14,172 nucleotides of DNA from Thiotrichaceae bacterium UBA7357 (GCA_002470825.1 DKOR01000029.1:1-14172), one strand, 5' to 3'. Shown: positions 1 through 7,234, counted from the stretch's first letter. The notes: generated from the letters alone by a model not told the origin. A program made the numbers and translations.

Positions 1-3
1 CTT

Positions 4-35
4 AAATAAGAAAGATTCCCTTTCTTATTTTTAAA
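4..35. terminator. Rho-independent terminator, possibly bidirectional
   Basis: An 11-base perfect inverted repeat (AAATAAGAAAG at 4-14 and CTTTCTTATTT at 20-30) has a 5-base loop. On the plus strand it runs into a T tract (28-32), so it best fits a terminator for a plus-strand gene left of the window. On the minus strand it lies just past the tRNA-Met and could end that transcript too, although the T tail there is short. The stem is AT-rich and only moderately stable. Confidence 0.55.
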
Positions 36-66
36 CTTTACTATGACTACTTAGGTTTAGCATTAA

Positions 67-143
67 TGGTGGCTATGGGTGGAATTGAACCACCGACCCC
101 AGCGTTATGAGTGCTGTGCTCTAACCTTCTGAGCTACATAGCC
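67..143 (-). tRNA. tRNA-Met (CAT), elongator type
   Basis: The minus strand folds as a full cloverleaf of 77 bases. The acceptor stem is GGCTATG/CATAGCC, the D stem GCTC/GAGC, the T arm GGTGG-TTCAATT-CCACC, and the 3' ACCA is encoded (67-70). The anticodon loop CTCATAA gives CAT. The body resembles E. coli elongator tRNA-Met (GGCTACGTAGCTCAG...), not the initiator tRNA, which has an unpaired first base and three G-C pairs in the anticodon stem. The last anticodon-stem pair is an A-C mismatch. A lysidine-modified tRNA-Ile2 also carries CAT and cannot be fully excluded from sequence alone, but the acceptor and D arm favour Met. Confidence 0.93.
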
Positions 144-162
144 ATTATTTGAATATATGCTG

Positions 163-183
163 CTTCTTTAAATAATAAAGAAG
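163..183 (-). other. Hairpin in the precursor leader of tRNA-Met
   Basis: An 8-base inverted repeat, CTTCTTTA (163-170) and TAAAGAAG (176-183), encloses a 5-base loop. It lies between the proposed tRNA promoter and the mature 5' end. It has no T tract on either strand, so I read it as a structured 5' leader of the pre-tRNA rather than a crp terminator. A weak terminator for crp remains possible. Confidence 0.35.
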
Positions 184-190
184 GAGCGAG

Positions 191-219
191 ATTGTCTTTT
201 CTCTGAGTGAAATTGTCAA
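191..219 (-). promoter_or_regulatory. Sigma-70 promoter for tRNA-Met
   Basis: On the minus strand a perfect -35 TTGACA (214-219) is followed after 17 bases by GACAAT (191-196), a 4-of-6 match to the -10 consensus. The next bases, CTCGCTCC, form a G/C-rich discriminator of the kind known from stringently controlled stable-RNA promoters. The predicted start is near 184, about 40 bases before the mature tRNA. It lies outside crp, about 50 bases past its stop. Confidence 0.6.
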
Positions 220-267
220 GAATGAGTTTAAAGTAAACCCTCAATTACCTTTTTCATTTTCTCTAAA

Positions 268-915
268 TCAACGAGTTCCAAAAATCACCATTGTTTTTCC
301 AGAAACAGTGATAAGATGATCTTCTTCCAAACTTTTTAGGACTCGCCCCACCATTTCTCGTGAACAACTCACGATGCGCCCTAACTCATGCCGAGTCACA
401 CGTATTTGCATGCCATCAGGATGTGTCATCGCATCAGGCTCTTTACAGAGGTCTAGCAAGGTTCTCGCCACACGACCTTTTACGTCTGTAAAGGCCAAGT
501 CACTTACCTTGCGGCTAGTTTTACGCAATCTAATAGCCATTTGACTAGCAATTGAGAACACAAGTTCTGGAAAAATATTGTTTAGACTCTTCACTTTCTC
601 ATAGCTGATTTTAGCAATTTGCGAACTTGTTTTTGCTTTAACAAAAGCGCTTCGATTTAGTTGGTCATTAAATAATCCAATTTCACCAAAAAATTCCCCA
701 GCATTTAGGTATGCTAATACAATTTCATTCCCTTCATCGTCGCCCATCATAACTGTTACCGAACCTTTAATGATGTAATAAAGGTCATTAGATGGGTCCC
801 CCTCATTAATAATAAATTGTTTAGGACTGTAGGTTTTTTGATGACAGTGCTCAAGAAATCGAGACGTTAAAGAGTCTTCTTCTAAAAATGTTGGAACCAT
901 TGTTTCTGTATTCAT
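268..915 (-). CDS. crp: cAMP receptor protein, global transcription regulator (Crp/Vfr)
   Basis: This cytoplasmic dimer binds cAMP and then DNA to control carbon, respiration and virulence-type genes. The product is 215 residues from the ATG at 915 (E. coli Crp has 210). The N-terminal cyclic-nucleotide domain keeps the cAMP contacts: G77-E78, R88-S89 and the T133-S134 pair on the dimer helix. The C-terminal winged helix carries the recognition helix with R186, E187 and R191, the three base-contacting positions of E. coli Crp, and the family ending GKTMVIFGTR. It is closer by eye to Pseudomonas Vfr (VARTLLDLC, SREMVGRVLKSLEE). An in-frame GTG at 930 would add five residues. I prefer the ATG because it has GGTGA upstream and family alignment needs no extension. 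It is divergent from yhfA, the usual partner. Confidence 0.96.
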   Translation of the reverse strand: MNTETMVPTFLEEDSLTSRFLEHCHQKTYSPKQFIINEGDPSNDLYYIIKGSVTVMMGDDEGNEIVLAYLNAGEFFGEIGLFNDQLNRSAFVKAKTSSQIAKISYEKVKSLNNIFPELVFSIASQMAIRLRKTSRKVSDLAFTDVKGRVARTLLDLCKEPDAMTHPDGMQIRVTRHELGRIVSCSREMVGRVLKSLEEDHLITVSGKTMVIFGTR

Positions 916-992
916 AGATAGAATCACCACTAATATGAAAGTACGAACTATGTTACTCTTTTTTCGAAAAATTAACTGCTTGGAGAGAGAAA

Positions 993-1421
993 TTGGATAT
1001 TAAAGTAAGCTGGGTCGGGAATGCTGCTTTTGAAGGAGAGTCAAGTTCAGGCCATAAGGTGCTTATGGATGGACCTACTGAAGGGGGTGGTAATAATCTT
1101 GGACCACGACCAATGGAGATGTTGTTATTGGGTACAGGAGGTTGCAGTAGTTATGATGTTATATCCATATTAAAAAAAGCTCGTCAGAAAGTTAATGGTT
1201 GCGAAGCTATGATAAGTTCGGTGCGTGCTGACAGTGAACCTAAAATATTTACCAAAATTCATATCTTTTTTAGAATATCGGGTGTTAATTTAAAAGAGAA
1301 ACAAGTGAAGCGTGCAGTTTCTTTGTCAGCCGAAAAATATTGTTCAGCTTCAATTATGCTTGGAGCAACTGCAAACATTACACACGATTATGAAATCATT
1401 CAGGTTGAGGACACTACATAA
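993..1421 (+). CDS. yhfA: OsmC/Ohr family protein, YhfA type
   Basis: A 142-residue cytoplasmic protein of the OsmC fold. OsmC and Ohr members are thiol peroxidases that use two cysteines, but the substrate of the YhfA branch is not established. Both cysteines are present: C51 in GGCSSYD and C117 in AEKYCSAS. The family blocks PMEMLLLG and ANITHDYE also match E. coli YhfA. The start is a TTG with a strong GGAGAGAGA ribosome site at 982-990; no ATG or GTG lies nearby in frame. It is divergent from crp across a 77-base gap, the same pairing as crp-yhfA in enterobacteria. Its end faces the tusA-like gene, and OsmC and TusA domains are often linked in genomes. Confidence 0.9.
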   Translation: MDIKVSWVGNAAFEGESSSGHKVLMDGPTEGGGNNLGPRPMEMLLLGTGGCSSYDVISILKKARQKVNGCEAMISSVRADSEPKIFTKIHIFFRISGVNLKEKQVKRAVSLSAEKYCSASIMLGATANITHDYEIIQVEDTT

Positions 1422-1594
1422 TTGTTTTCATTGGAATTATCCTAAGGATATTAAGTAATTTTGATGCATCAAATCCGTTTTCAAGAAAAAATTATCAATA
1501 GTAGATTGATTCGATGTCTATATGATGTTTTGTACGTTTATTATTTTTACGGATTACATAAAAAAAATAGCCAAATCTGAAATGAACGTACACT

Positions 1595-1867
1595 CTAGAT
1601 ATTTTTAGGATGTTTTGCTCGCTTAATAGTGAAACTATAAACACCTTTATGAAGTTTATAATTTATAATCTTATGCTCTGTGCGTGCACAATACGCTTCG
1701 AAATCGACTTGTGAGTGAGGGTCGGTTGCTTCAACAAAAAGAACTTCATCAGCATTCATTTTATTTAAAAGTACCTTGGTCTTCAGAATAGGTAGGGGGC
1801 AATTTAGACCCTTTGCATCAAGAATTTGATCGAAGGATTGTTGATTGTCTATTCTTATATTCACCAA
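1595..1867 (-). CDS. TusA/SirA-family sulfur carrier
   Basis: A 90-residue cytoplasmic protein. TusA-family proteins carry a persulfide on one cysteine and pass it on for tRNA thiolation, molybdenum cofactor synthesis or sulfur metabolism. The signature DAKGLNCPLPILKTK is present, with the active cysteine C23 in the CPxP motif, followed by a beta-alpha-beta region rich in charged residues. The start is uncertain: TTG at 1867 and GTG at 1864 are adjacent, and neither has a clear ribosome site. It lies 37 bases past the znuD stop on the same strand, so it is probably cotranscribed with znuD and perhaps under Zur. I cannot tell canonical TusA from its paralogues, so I give no symbol. Confidence 0.85.
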   Translation of the reverse strand: MVNIRIDNQQSFDQILDAKGLNCPLPILKTKVLLNKMNADEVLFVEATDPHSQVDFEAYCARTEHKIINYKLHKGVYSFTIKRAKHPKNI

Positions 1868-1904
1868 GGTACTTTACATTACCATTGTAACTCACGCCAT
1901 CATA

Positions 1905-3884
1905 TTAAAAACTGACTCGTAAACCAACCATAACAGCCCGTCCCATAATAGGTGCACGGTCTTTTATAAACGAAGTATGTAAACGCCCATCTTCGTCAAA
2001 CAGGTTTGTAGCTTTGGCGAAAAGACCTAAACTTTGTTCACCGTCAATAATATTATAGTTTGCGTTCAGATTTAACACAGAATAACCGTCGGTATCCGTT
2101 TCTAATGCTCCATTATCATTTTGTGCAAGATAGCTTGTTAGTTCTAAGCCGGCAGTAAATTTATCATACTGATAATCTATACCACCACCGAACCGTGGAG
2201 GTGCAATGCGGTCTATGTTATCTCCATTCTCGCGCTCAGCACGAACATAATCACCGAATAAATTAAAATTCAGCATACCCTTATCACCTGAGTATAAGTT
2301 GATAGAGGTCGCTACTTCGAAGCCATAAAATACAGTGTTATCTTGTTGAAATTCGACTAATAAGAACTCACCATCTCCAGTTCCATCCTCACCTACCTCA
2401 TCCGCGACACCATCGTTGTCTCTATCTAGGTTTTGTAAAAAGATAAAGTCTTCAATATAGTTTAAAAATAGACTGAGGTTCCATTGCAATATACCTGTTT
2501 CTTGCGCAAGTGAGATGTCGAAGCTGTTTGATGTTTCAATATCCATATCTGACTGACCTATCTCAAAAGTACCGGTTGCTACGTGCGGACCATTGGCGAA
2601 CAATTCTTCAGCAGCCGGAGCACGTTGGCTACGACCAATATTCACACTCAATGCATTCTTTTCGGTAAAATGATAATGAATACCGGTAGAGATGCTATAC
2701 ATATCGTTACTAACTGTCGCGGCATTATCAGGAACACTTTCTTGATGTTCATAACGTCCACCGATTTCAAAATGTAAATCATCAGTAATATCTACATCCT
2801 CTAAAATAAAAACCGCAGTTGTTTCAGTATTCGTTTTGGGTATGAAGGCTTCCTCTCCAACTGCATTCAGATCGCGATAGCCATATTGTGCACCAATGAC
2901 ACCATTGAATGGTCCGATTTGTGTGTGTGCTATTTCAATCCTACTATCAAACTGCTCATTATCAAATACAGTACCTGCTTCACCTGGAGCCTCAAACTCA
3001 GTATGTTGGTAATCGTTATAACCCAATTGTAGATTGATAGCTTTTATGTGGTTGAACGGATTATTAACTTGACCTGTTAACGTTGTTCGATTTTGTCCTG
3101 CATCAATAAAAGGCAGTTCATCTGTTTCATCTGGATTTAGCGGAACGCCGTGAAGTGATTCAAAGCGCCCATAAGAAATACCAATATGACCCCAGTCATC
3201 GATAAATGAAGTACCTAAGTTAATATTCTTTGTATCATAAAAACTATTAATAATCTGACCATTGTTAGCAGAGTAATTTTTTGCATCACGATGTGTTCCA
3301 TCGATATGGAAAGCCATTTTTTCATGACCACCTTCCGCACTCATAGACAGAAGCTTCTCTAGTGAATTCGAATTAAGACTCGTAATAGTATTCACACTGA
3401 ATGATTCCGGTACATATTCCGGGATCCTGTTTGTTACCACATTGATTAGACCACCGGAAGCTTTACTACCGTAGAGCAAAGTAGATGGACCGCGGAAGAT
3501 TTCTATCTGAGAAGCATTAATAGAATCAACAGTGACAGCATGATCAACACTAATCGTTGAAACATCCATTGATCCAATGCCATTTTCTAGTATTCTCACA
3601 CGTGAGCCGCCAAGACCACGAATGACGGGTCGACTTGCGAGTGGACTGAAGCGATTAGTTGTGACGCCAGGGATGTTGGAGAGTGTTTCACCAATAGTGG
3701 TTGACTGTCTCTTAGTTAGTTCTTCATTCTTAAGTATAGTGATGGGCAGAGAGACATGCTCCATACTTTGTAAACCAACAGGTCGAGCTGTGATTTCAAT
3801 GTCGTCTAAATCAGTAATCTCTTCTGAATAGACTAGTTGTGATGATGCGAATAGTGCAATAGCAGTTATAATAATTAAGTTCAT
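1905..3884 (-). CDS. znuD: TonB-dependent outer-membrane zinc receptor (ZnuD-like)
   Basis: A 659-residue outer-membrane receptor that would import zinc using TonB-ExbBD energy. In order: signal peptide (about 1-20), a TonB-box-like stretch IEITA (29-33), a plug domain (about 44-153) with RPVIRGLGGSRVRILENG and LYGSKASGGLINVV, then a 22-strand-type barrel ending in VGLRVSF with the terminal Phe used for barrel assembly. The plug contains SVDHAVTVD; the Asp-His pair (D114-H115) matches the plug pair that, as I recall, binds zinc in Neisseria ZnuD. Residues 487-507 form an acidic DxDxDG loop, probably surface exposed. TTTAGG stands before the ATG. It follows the His-rich gene by 71 bases. Zinc as substrate rests on the Zur box and neighbours; another metal or a metallophore is possible. 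Confidence 0.85.
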   Translation of the reverse strand: MNLIIITAIALFASSQLVYSEEITDLDDIEITARPVGLQSMEHVSLPITILKNEELTKRQSTTIGETLSNIPGVTTNRFSPLASRPVIRGLGGSRVRILENGIGSMDVSTISVDHAVTVDSINASQIEIFRGPSTLLYGSKASGGLINVVTNRIPEYVPESFSVNTITSLNSNSLEKLLSMSAEGGHEKMAFHIDGTHRDAKNYSANNGQIINSFYDTKNINLGTSFIDDWGHIGISYGRFESLHGVPLNPDETDELPFIDAGQNRTTLTGQVNNPFNHIKAINLQLGYNDYQHTEFEAPGEAGTVFDNEQFDSRIEIAHTQIGPFNGVIGAQYGYRDLNAVGEEAFIPKTNTETTAVFILEDVDITDDLHFEIGGRYEHQESVPDNAATVSNDMYSISTGIHYHFTEKNALSVNIGRSQRAPAAEELFANGPHVATGTFEIGQSDMDIETSNSFDISLAQETGILQWNLSLFLNYIEDFIFLQNLDRDNDGVADEVGEDGTGDGEFLLVEFQQDNTVFYGFEVATSINLYSGDKGMLNFNLFGDYVRAERENGDNIDRIAPPRFGGGIDYQYDKFTAGLELTSYLAQNDNGALETDTDGYSVLNLNANYNIIDGEQSLGLFAKATNLFDEDGRLHTSFIKDRAPIMGRAVMVGLRVSF

Positions 3885-3955
3885 TTTACCTAAACCTCAA
3901 TAATAAAAAAAGTTGGCTCGTTAAATCACGTGCCAGTCAAAACATTTCTTAGTTA

Positions 3956-4234
3956 CTAAAGAAGTACAGGGGGATCTCTGTTCTTAAATAAGTATAATCT
4001 GCTAAAAGTGATATACTGGTAGTTGTGATGTATTGTTTCGATGTGAGTTTTATTTATCACTTTTAATATGGGCGAATTAAAGAGTACTTCTTGTTGGTCT
4101 GCATTATGAAGACAAATAAAACATTGCTCTTTTTCATGATGAAACGAATCGTGCTGATGTGCATGCGTAACCGTCACTAATTGAGACAGTAATATATAAA
4201 AAACTATAGATTTAATAATAATGTTGTTCAACAT
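3956..4234 (-). CDS. Small His-rich exported protein, likely metal-binding
   Basis: I do not recognise a named family with confidence. The 92-residue product starts with a hydrophobic signal segment (about 5-23) and a likely cleavage site after THA (residue 25). The mature protein would begin HQHDSFHHEKEQCFICLH. It thus has H26, H28, H32 and H33, then a CxxC pair (C38, C41) and H43, all in its first 18 residues. The C-terminus ends RDPPVLL, similar in style to small exported metal-associated proteins of the DUF2946 kind, from memory. It is the first gene of the unit containing znuD and lies directly behind the Zur box. A periplasmic zinc-binding or delivery role is inference. The ribosome site is weak. 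Confidence 0.72.
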   Translation of the reverse strand: MLNNIIIKSIVFYILLSQLVTVTHAHQHDSFHHEKEQCFICLHNADQQEVLFNSPILKVINKTHIETIHHNYQYITFSRLYLFKNRDPPVLL

Positions 4235-4260
4235 GAAGGCACTTTATTTTCAACTTGTAG

Positions 4261-4275
4261 TGTTATATTATAACA
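4261..4275. promoter_or_regulatory. Zur operator (zinc-responsive repressor site)
   Basis: TGTTATATTATAACA is a perfect 7-1-7 palindrome. It matches the core of the gammaproteobacterial Zur consensus, TGTTATAnTATAACA. It lies in the 76-base gap between the divergent His-rich gene and zur, so one site can serve both arms, and it overlaps the -10 of the minus-strand promoter. A partial repeat, TAACA, follows at 4276-4280. The site predicts repression of both arms when zinc is plentiful. Confidence 0.85.
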
Positions 4276-4293
4276 TAACATTCTGTGGGTCAA
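4265..4293 (-). promoter_or_regulatory. Promoter of the His-rich/znuD/tusA unit, overlapping the Zur box
   Basis: On the minus strand the -35 TTGACC lies at 4288-4293. It is followed either by TAATAT (4265-4270, spacer 17) or by TATAAT (4267-4272, spacer 15). Either -10 falls inside the Zur palindrome, so Zur bound there would block RNA polymerase. The transcript would start about 25 bases before the His-rich gene. The plus-strand promoter for zur must lie in the same region, but its -35 is not clear. Confidence 0.6.
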
Positions 4294-4310
4294 TCAAGTG
4301 AATAAAAACA

Positions 4311-4808
4311 TTGAGTAAAAATAAAGTAATTAGCCCATTCAAATCTGCTTCACATAAACACCAGGATTGCTTGAAGGCGGCAATAATCGCAGCTAAAAAT
4401 CATTGTGATGCTGCCGGCATACGGCTAACACCAATAAGACAGCGAGTGCTTGAGCTAGTCTGGGAAGATCATGAGCCAGTAAAAGCTTATGACATACTTG
4501 ATAAATTGAAGCAGGCAAAGTCATCATCAGCGCCACCGACTGTATATCGTGCGCTGGACTTTTTACAAGAGGAAGGTTTAGTTCACAAAATAGAATCGTT
4601 AAATGCTTATATTGGTTGTGGTGATCCCAGAGATTTTCATAAAGGCCAATTTTTTATTTGTCATGATTGTGGTTCTGTTGCTGAACTTGATGATGATGAG
4701 ATTCGATGTTTATTACAAAAAAAAGCAAAATATTTTGGGTTTGAAATCAACGATGAAATGGTTGAAATAAAAGGGCATTGTCAAGAGTGCCGAGGTTTAA
4801 AAGAATAA
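4311..4808 (+). CDS. zur: Zinc uptake regulator Zur (Fur family)
   Basis: A 165-residue cytoplasmic repressor that binds zinc and shuts off zinc uptake genes. The N-terminal winged helix (about 38-100) contains RLTPIRQRVLELV and the recognition segment SAPPTVYRALDFL. All ligands known from E. coli Zur are present: regulatory site H92, C103, H110, E125; structural site C117, C120, C157, C160. The start is a TTG; a stop lies just upstream in frame (4299-4301) and no ATG or GTG fits before the fold. A TTG at 4371 would give E. coli length, but the added stretch with HKHQDC resembles longer Zur proteins of other gammaproteobacteria. It is first in a zur-znuA-znuC-znuB operon and probably represses itself from the adjacent box. 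Confidence 0.95.
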   Translation: MSKNKVISPFKSASHKHQDCLKAAIIAAKNHCDAAGIRLTPIRQRVLELVWEDHEPVKAYDILDKLKQAKSSSAPPTVYRALDFLQEEGLVHKIESLNAYIGCGDPRDFHKGQFFICHDCGSVAELDDDEIRCLLQKKAKYFGFEINDEMVEIKGHCQECRGLKE

Positions 4809-4811
4809 TTT

Positions 4812-5672
4812 ATGGTTAATTTTATGAAAAGACTCTTAGTACTGTTTTTTTTGCAATATTTTTGGTCGTCGAATGTCCATGCAGAAAATAAAACTATTGT
4901 ATTTGTAAGTATCTTGCCGCAGCAATATATTGTTAGTCAGATTGGAACAGATCTTGTAGATGTGCGCGTGATGGTTGGGCCTGGCCAAAGCCCTGCCACA
5001 TATGAACCGACGCCTCAACAAATGGTAGCTTTATCTAAAGCAGATGTTTATTTCAGAATTGGAGTCCCCTTTGAATCTGCATGGTTAGACAAGATAAAAT
5101 TGAACAACAAAAACTTAATAATTGTTGAATGTTGTGATTTGATTTCAGATTTGAAAGCAGAAAGTAATTCTCATGATACAGATTATGATCCGCACGTTTG
5201 GACTAGTCCAAAAAATGTCATCAAGATTGCTGAATTAATAAAAAATTATTTAATTAAGGTCGATGAAAAAAATACAGATTCATATATAACGATGGAAAAA
5301 GAATTCAAAGAGAAACTTCTTGTGCTAGATAAAAATATAAAAGATAAAATTAAAAACTTAAAAGATAGAATCTTAATCGTGGCACATCCATCATGGGGAC
5401 ACTTCTCTAATGAATACGGTTTCACACAAGTATCAATGGAACGGGAAGGTAAAGAAATACAAGCAAGATCATTGGTGAGATTAATCAAGATGGCAAAACT
5501 TAATAATATCAAGGCAATATTTACTCAGCCACAATTTAATGATAGAGCCGCAAAAGTTATTGCAAATGAATTAAATGCAGAGATTATTGTTTTGGATCCA
5601 CTTGCGCTTAATTATATCGAAAATATGAATATAGTCACTGACAGCATTGTGAAAGGATTGGCACGTGAATGA
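4812..5672 (+). CDS. znuA: Zinc ABC transporter, periplasmic binding protein ZnuA
   Basis: This periplasmic protein of the cluster A-I (ZnuA/TroA) family captures zinc and delivers it to ZnuB. It has 286 residues, with a signal peptide ending near VHA (24). The ATG at 4824 (MKRLLVLFF) would give a more typical signal peptide than the ATG at 4812; neither has a good ribosome site. Metal-site positions H128 (DPHVW), H192 (VAHPSWGHF) and D262 (LDPL) are present. The usual first histidine is replaced by A62 in SPATYEPTP. The flexible loop before DPHVW, often long and His-rich, is short here with a single His (H121). It overlaps znuC by 8 bases. Sequence style suggests a known SPATYEP subgroup rather than a broken gene. 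Confidence 0.9.
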   Translation: MVNFMKRLLVLFFLQYFWSSNVHAENKTIVFVSILPQQYIVSQIGTDLVDVRVMVGPGQSPATYEPTPQQMVALSKADVYFRIGVPFESAWLDKIKLNNKNLIIVECCDLISDLKAESNSHDTDYDPHVWTSPKNVIKIAELIKNYLIKVDEKNTDSYITMEKEFKEKLLVLDKNIKDKIKNLKDRILIVAHPSWGHFSNEYGFTQVSMEREGKEIQARSLVRLIKMAKLNNIKAIFTQPQFNDRAAKVIANELNAEIIVLDPLALNYIENMNIVTDSIVKGLARE

Positions 5673-6393
5673 TGTTGTTATAGATATTGACAATGTCAGT
5701 TTTAGTTACGGCGAAGTTTCTGTGTTAGAAGATATCACATTCAAGATTTATGAAGATGAGTTTATTGGCATTATTGGTCCTAATGCAGGTGGTAAAAGTA
5801 CATTATTAAAATTAATCCTTGGCTTACTAAAACCAAATAGAGGAGTGATTTCTAAATTTAAATATAACGGTGAAATCCTAACAAATAATATAGGTTATGT
5901 CTCACAACATAGTACATTCCCTCGAGATTTTCCTATTACCGTTGGCGAAGTCGTGATGATGGGGCATATCGCCACTTCATCAAAATTTTTCCATTATAGT
6001 AAAAAAGAAATTGAACTAGCAGAACAAGCCATGCAAAGATTGGAGATTCAAGATATAGAAAAACGAAAGGTTGGAGAATTATCTGGAGGCCAACTACAAC
6101 GAGTTTTAATTGCACGTGAGTTAGTATGCCAACCAGAAATATTAATATTAGATGAACCGACCGCCAATGTAGATATGCGAATCGAAGAAGATATTTTTTC
6201 GTTACTAAAGAATTATAGTGAGCATATGACTATTATTGTCGTGTCACATGACATAGCATTTATTTCAAGTTATGTTGATCGAGTAGCTTGCTTGAATAAG
6301 ACACTCGTTTGCCACAGTACAGAGTCGATTAGCGGGAAGATGATAGAAGAATTATATGATGCGCCAGTAAAGATGATCCATCATCACCATTAA
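5665..6393 (+). CDS. znuC: Zinc ABC transporter, ATPase ZnuC
   Basis: A 242-residue cytoplasmic ATPase that powers zinc import with ZnuB. The ABC motifs are complete: Walker A GPNAGGKST (38-46), Q-loop Q81, signature LSGGQ (139-143), Walker B ILILDEP (159-165) and switch H195 in VVSHD. The GPNAGGKS order instead of GPNGAGKS is common in manganese/zinc ABC transporters. It ends in four histidines (239-242), also frequent in this group. The GTG start overlaps the end of znuA, with AAAGGA upstream at 5652, so translation is probably coupled. Confidence 0.95.
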   Translation: MNDVVIDIDNVSFSYGEVSVLEDITFKIYEDEFIGIIGPNAGGKSTLLKLILGLLKPNRGVISKFKYNGEILTNNIGYVSQHSTFPRDFPITVGEVVMMGHIATSSKFFHYSKKEIELAEQAMQRLEIQDIEKRKVGELSGGQLQRVLIARELVCQPEILILDEPTANVDMRIEEDIFSLLKNYSEHMTIIVVSHDIAFISSYVDRVACLNKTLVCHSTESISGKMIEELYDAPVKMIHHHH

Positions 6394-6396
6394 GTT

Positions 6397-7218
6397 ATGA
6401 ATGAGTTTGTAACAGCATTAATAGAATTTACTTTTTTACAAAATGCTATTTTTGCGTGTCTGCTAGCCAGTGTTGGTTGCGGTATTATTGGTACTTATAT
6501 CGTTGTAAAAAAAATTAGTTTTTTAACAGGTGGTATAGCACATTCTGTCTTAGCTGGGATGGGTATGGCATATTTCTATAATGCCTCGCCAATAATGGGC
6601 GCGATCATTGCTGCACTAGTCTCAAGTATTATGATTGGTTGGATTAATTTACGTTGGAAAGAACATGAAGATGTATTAATAGCAGCGTTCTGGTCTGCTG
6701 GCATGGCGATTGGAATTTTATTTCTGTCGAGAACACCTGGGTATAACGTAGACTTGATGAGTTATTTGTTTGGCAATATATTAATGATAACACATAGTGA
6801 TTTGTCGTTAATGTTTTTGTTAGACATGATTGTGATAGCTTTTGTTTTTGTTTATTACAAACACTTTTTAGTAAGCGTTTATGATGAAGAATTTGCCCGT
6901 TTACGCGGAATAAACACAGAATTATTTTATATATTATTGTTGTGTCTAATTTCTATAACAATTGTCATATTGATTCAACTTGTAGGCCTGATAATGGTTA
7001 TAGCGTTATTAACATTACCTGCTGCTATAGCAAGTCAATACGTAACCTCATTACACAAGATGTTTTTATTGTCTGCGGTAATATGTGCTTTAATAAGTAT
7101 AACTGGTGTGAGTATATCTTTTGGTCCTGATCTACCTACTGGCTCTGTTATTGTATTAACTGCTTGTTGTGCTTATTTCTTTTCAGTAGTTTTAAAACAA
7201 ATCCTAAGTAGTAAATAA
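6397..7218 (+). CDS. znuB: Zinc ABC transporter, permease ZnuB
   Basis: A 273-residue inner-membrane protein of the ABC-3 family that forms the zinc channel. It is hydrophobic nearly throughout, with roughly eight membrane segments. Family blocks are easy to see: IGTYIVVKKISFLTGGIAHS near the start, AFWSAGMAIGILFL in the middle, FARLRGI before the later helices, and VIALLTLPAAIA and SFGPDLPTGSVIVL towards the end. It starts 4 bases after znuC with no separate ribosome site, so coupling is likely. It ends the operon and converges on aroG, with only 16 bases between and no clear terminator. Confidence 0.94.
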   Translation: MNEFVTALIEFTFLQNAIFACLLASVGCGIIGTYIVVKKISFLTGGIAHSVLAGMGMAYFYNASPIMGAIIAALVSSIMIGWINLRWKEHEDVLIAAFWSAGMAIGILFLSRTPGYNVDLMSYLFGNILMITHSDLSLMFLLDMIVIAFVFVYYKHFLVSVYDEEFARLRGINTELFYILLLCLISITIVILIQLVGLIMVIALLTLPAAIASQYVTSLHKMFLLSAVICALISITGVSISFGPDLPTGSVIVLTACCAYFFSVVLKQILSSK

Positions 7219-7234
7219 TCTAAAAAACAATGAA

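Noticed and set aside
1438..1450. Palindrome TATCCTAAGGATA after yhfA
   Set aside because: The arms meet at a single base, so it cannot form a terminator hairpin, and no T tract follows. It does not match a regulator site I know.
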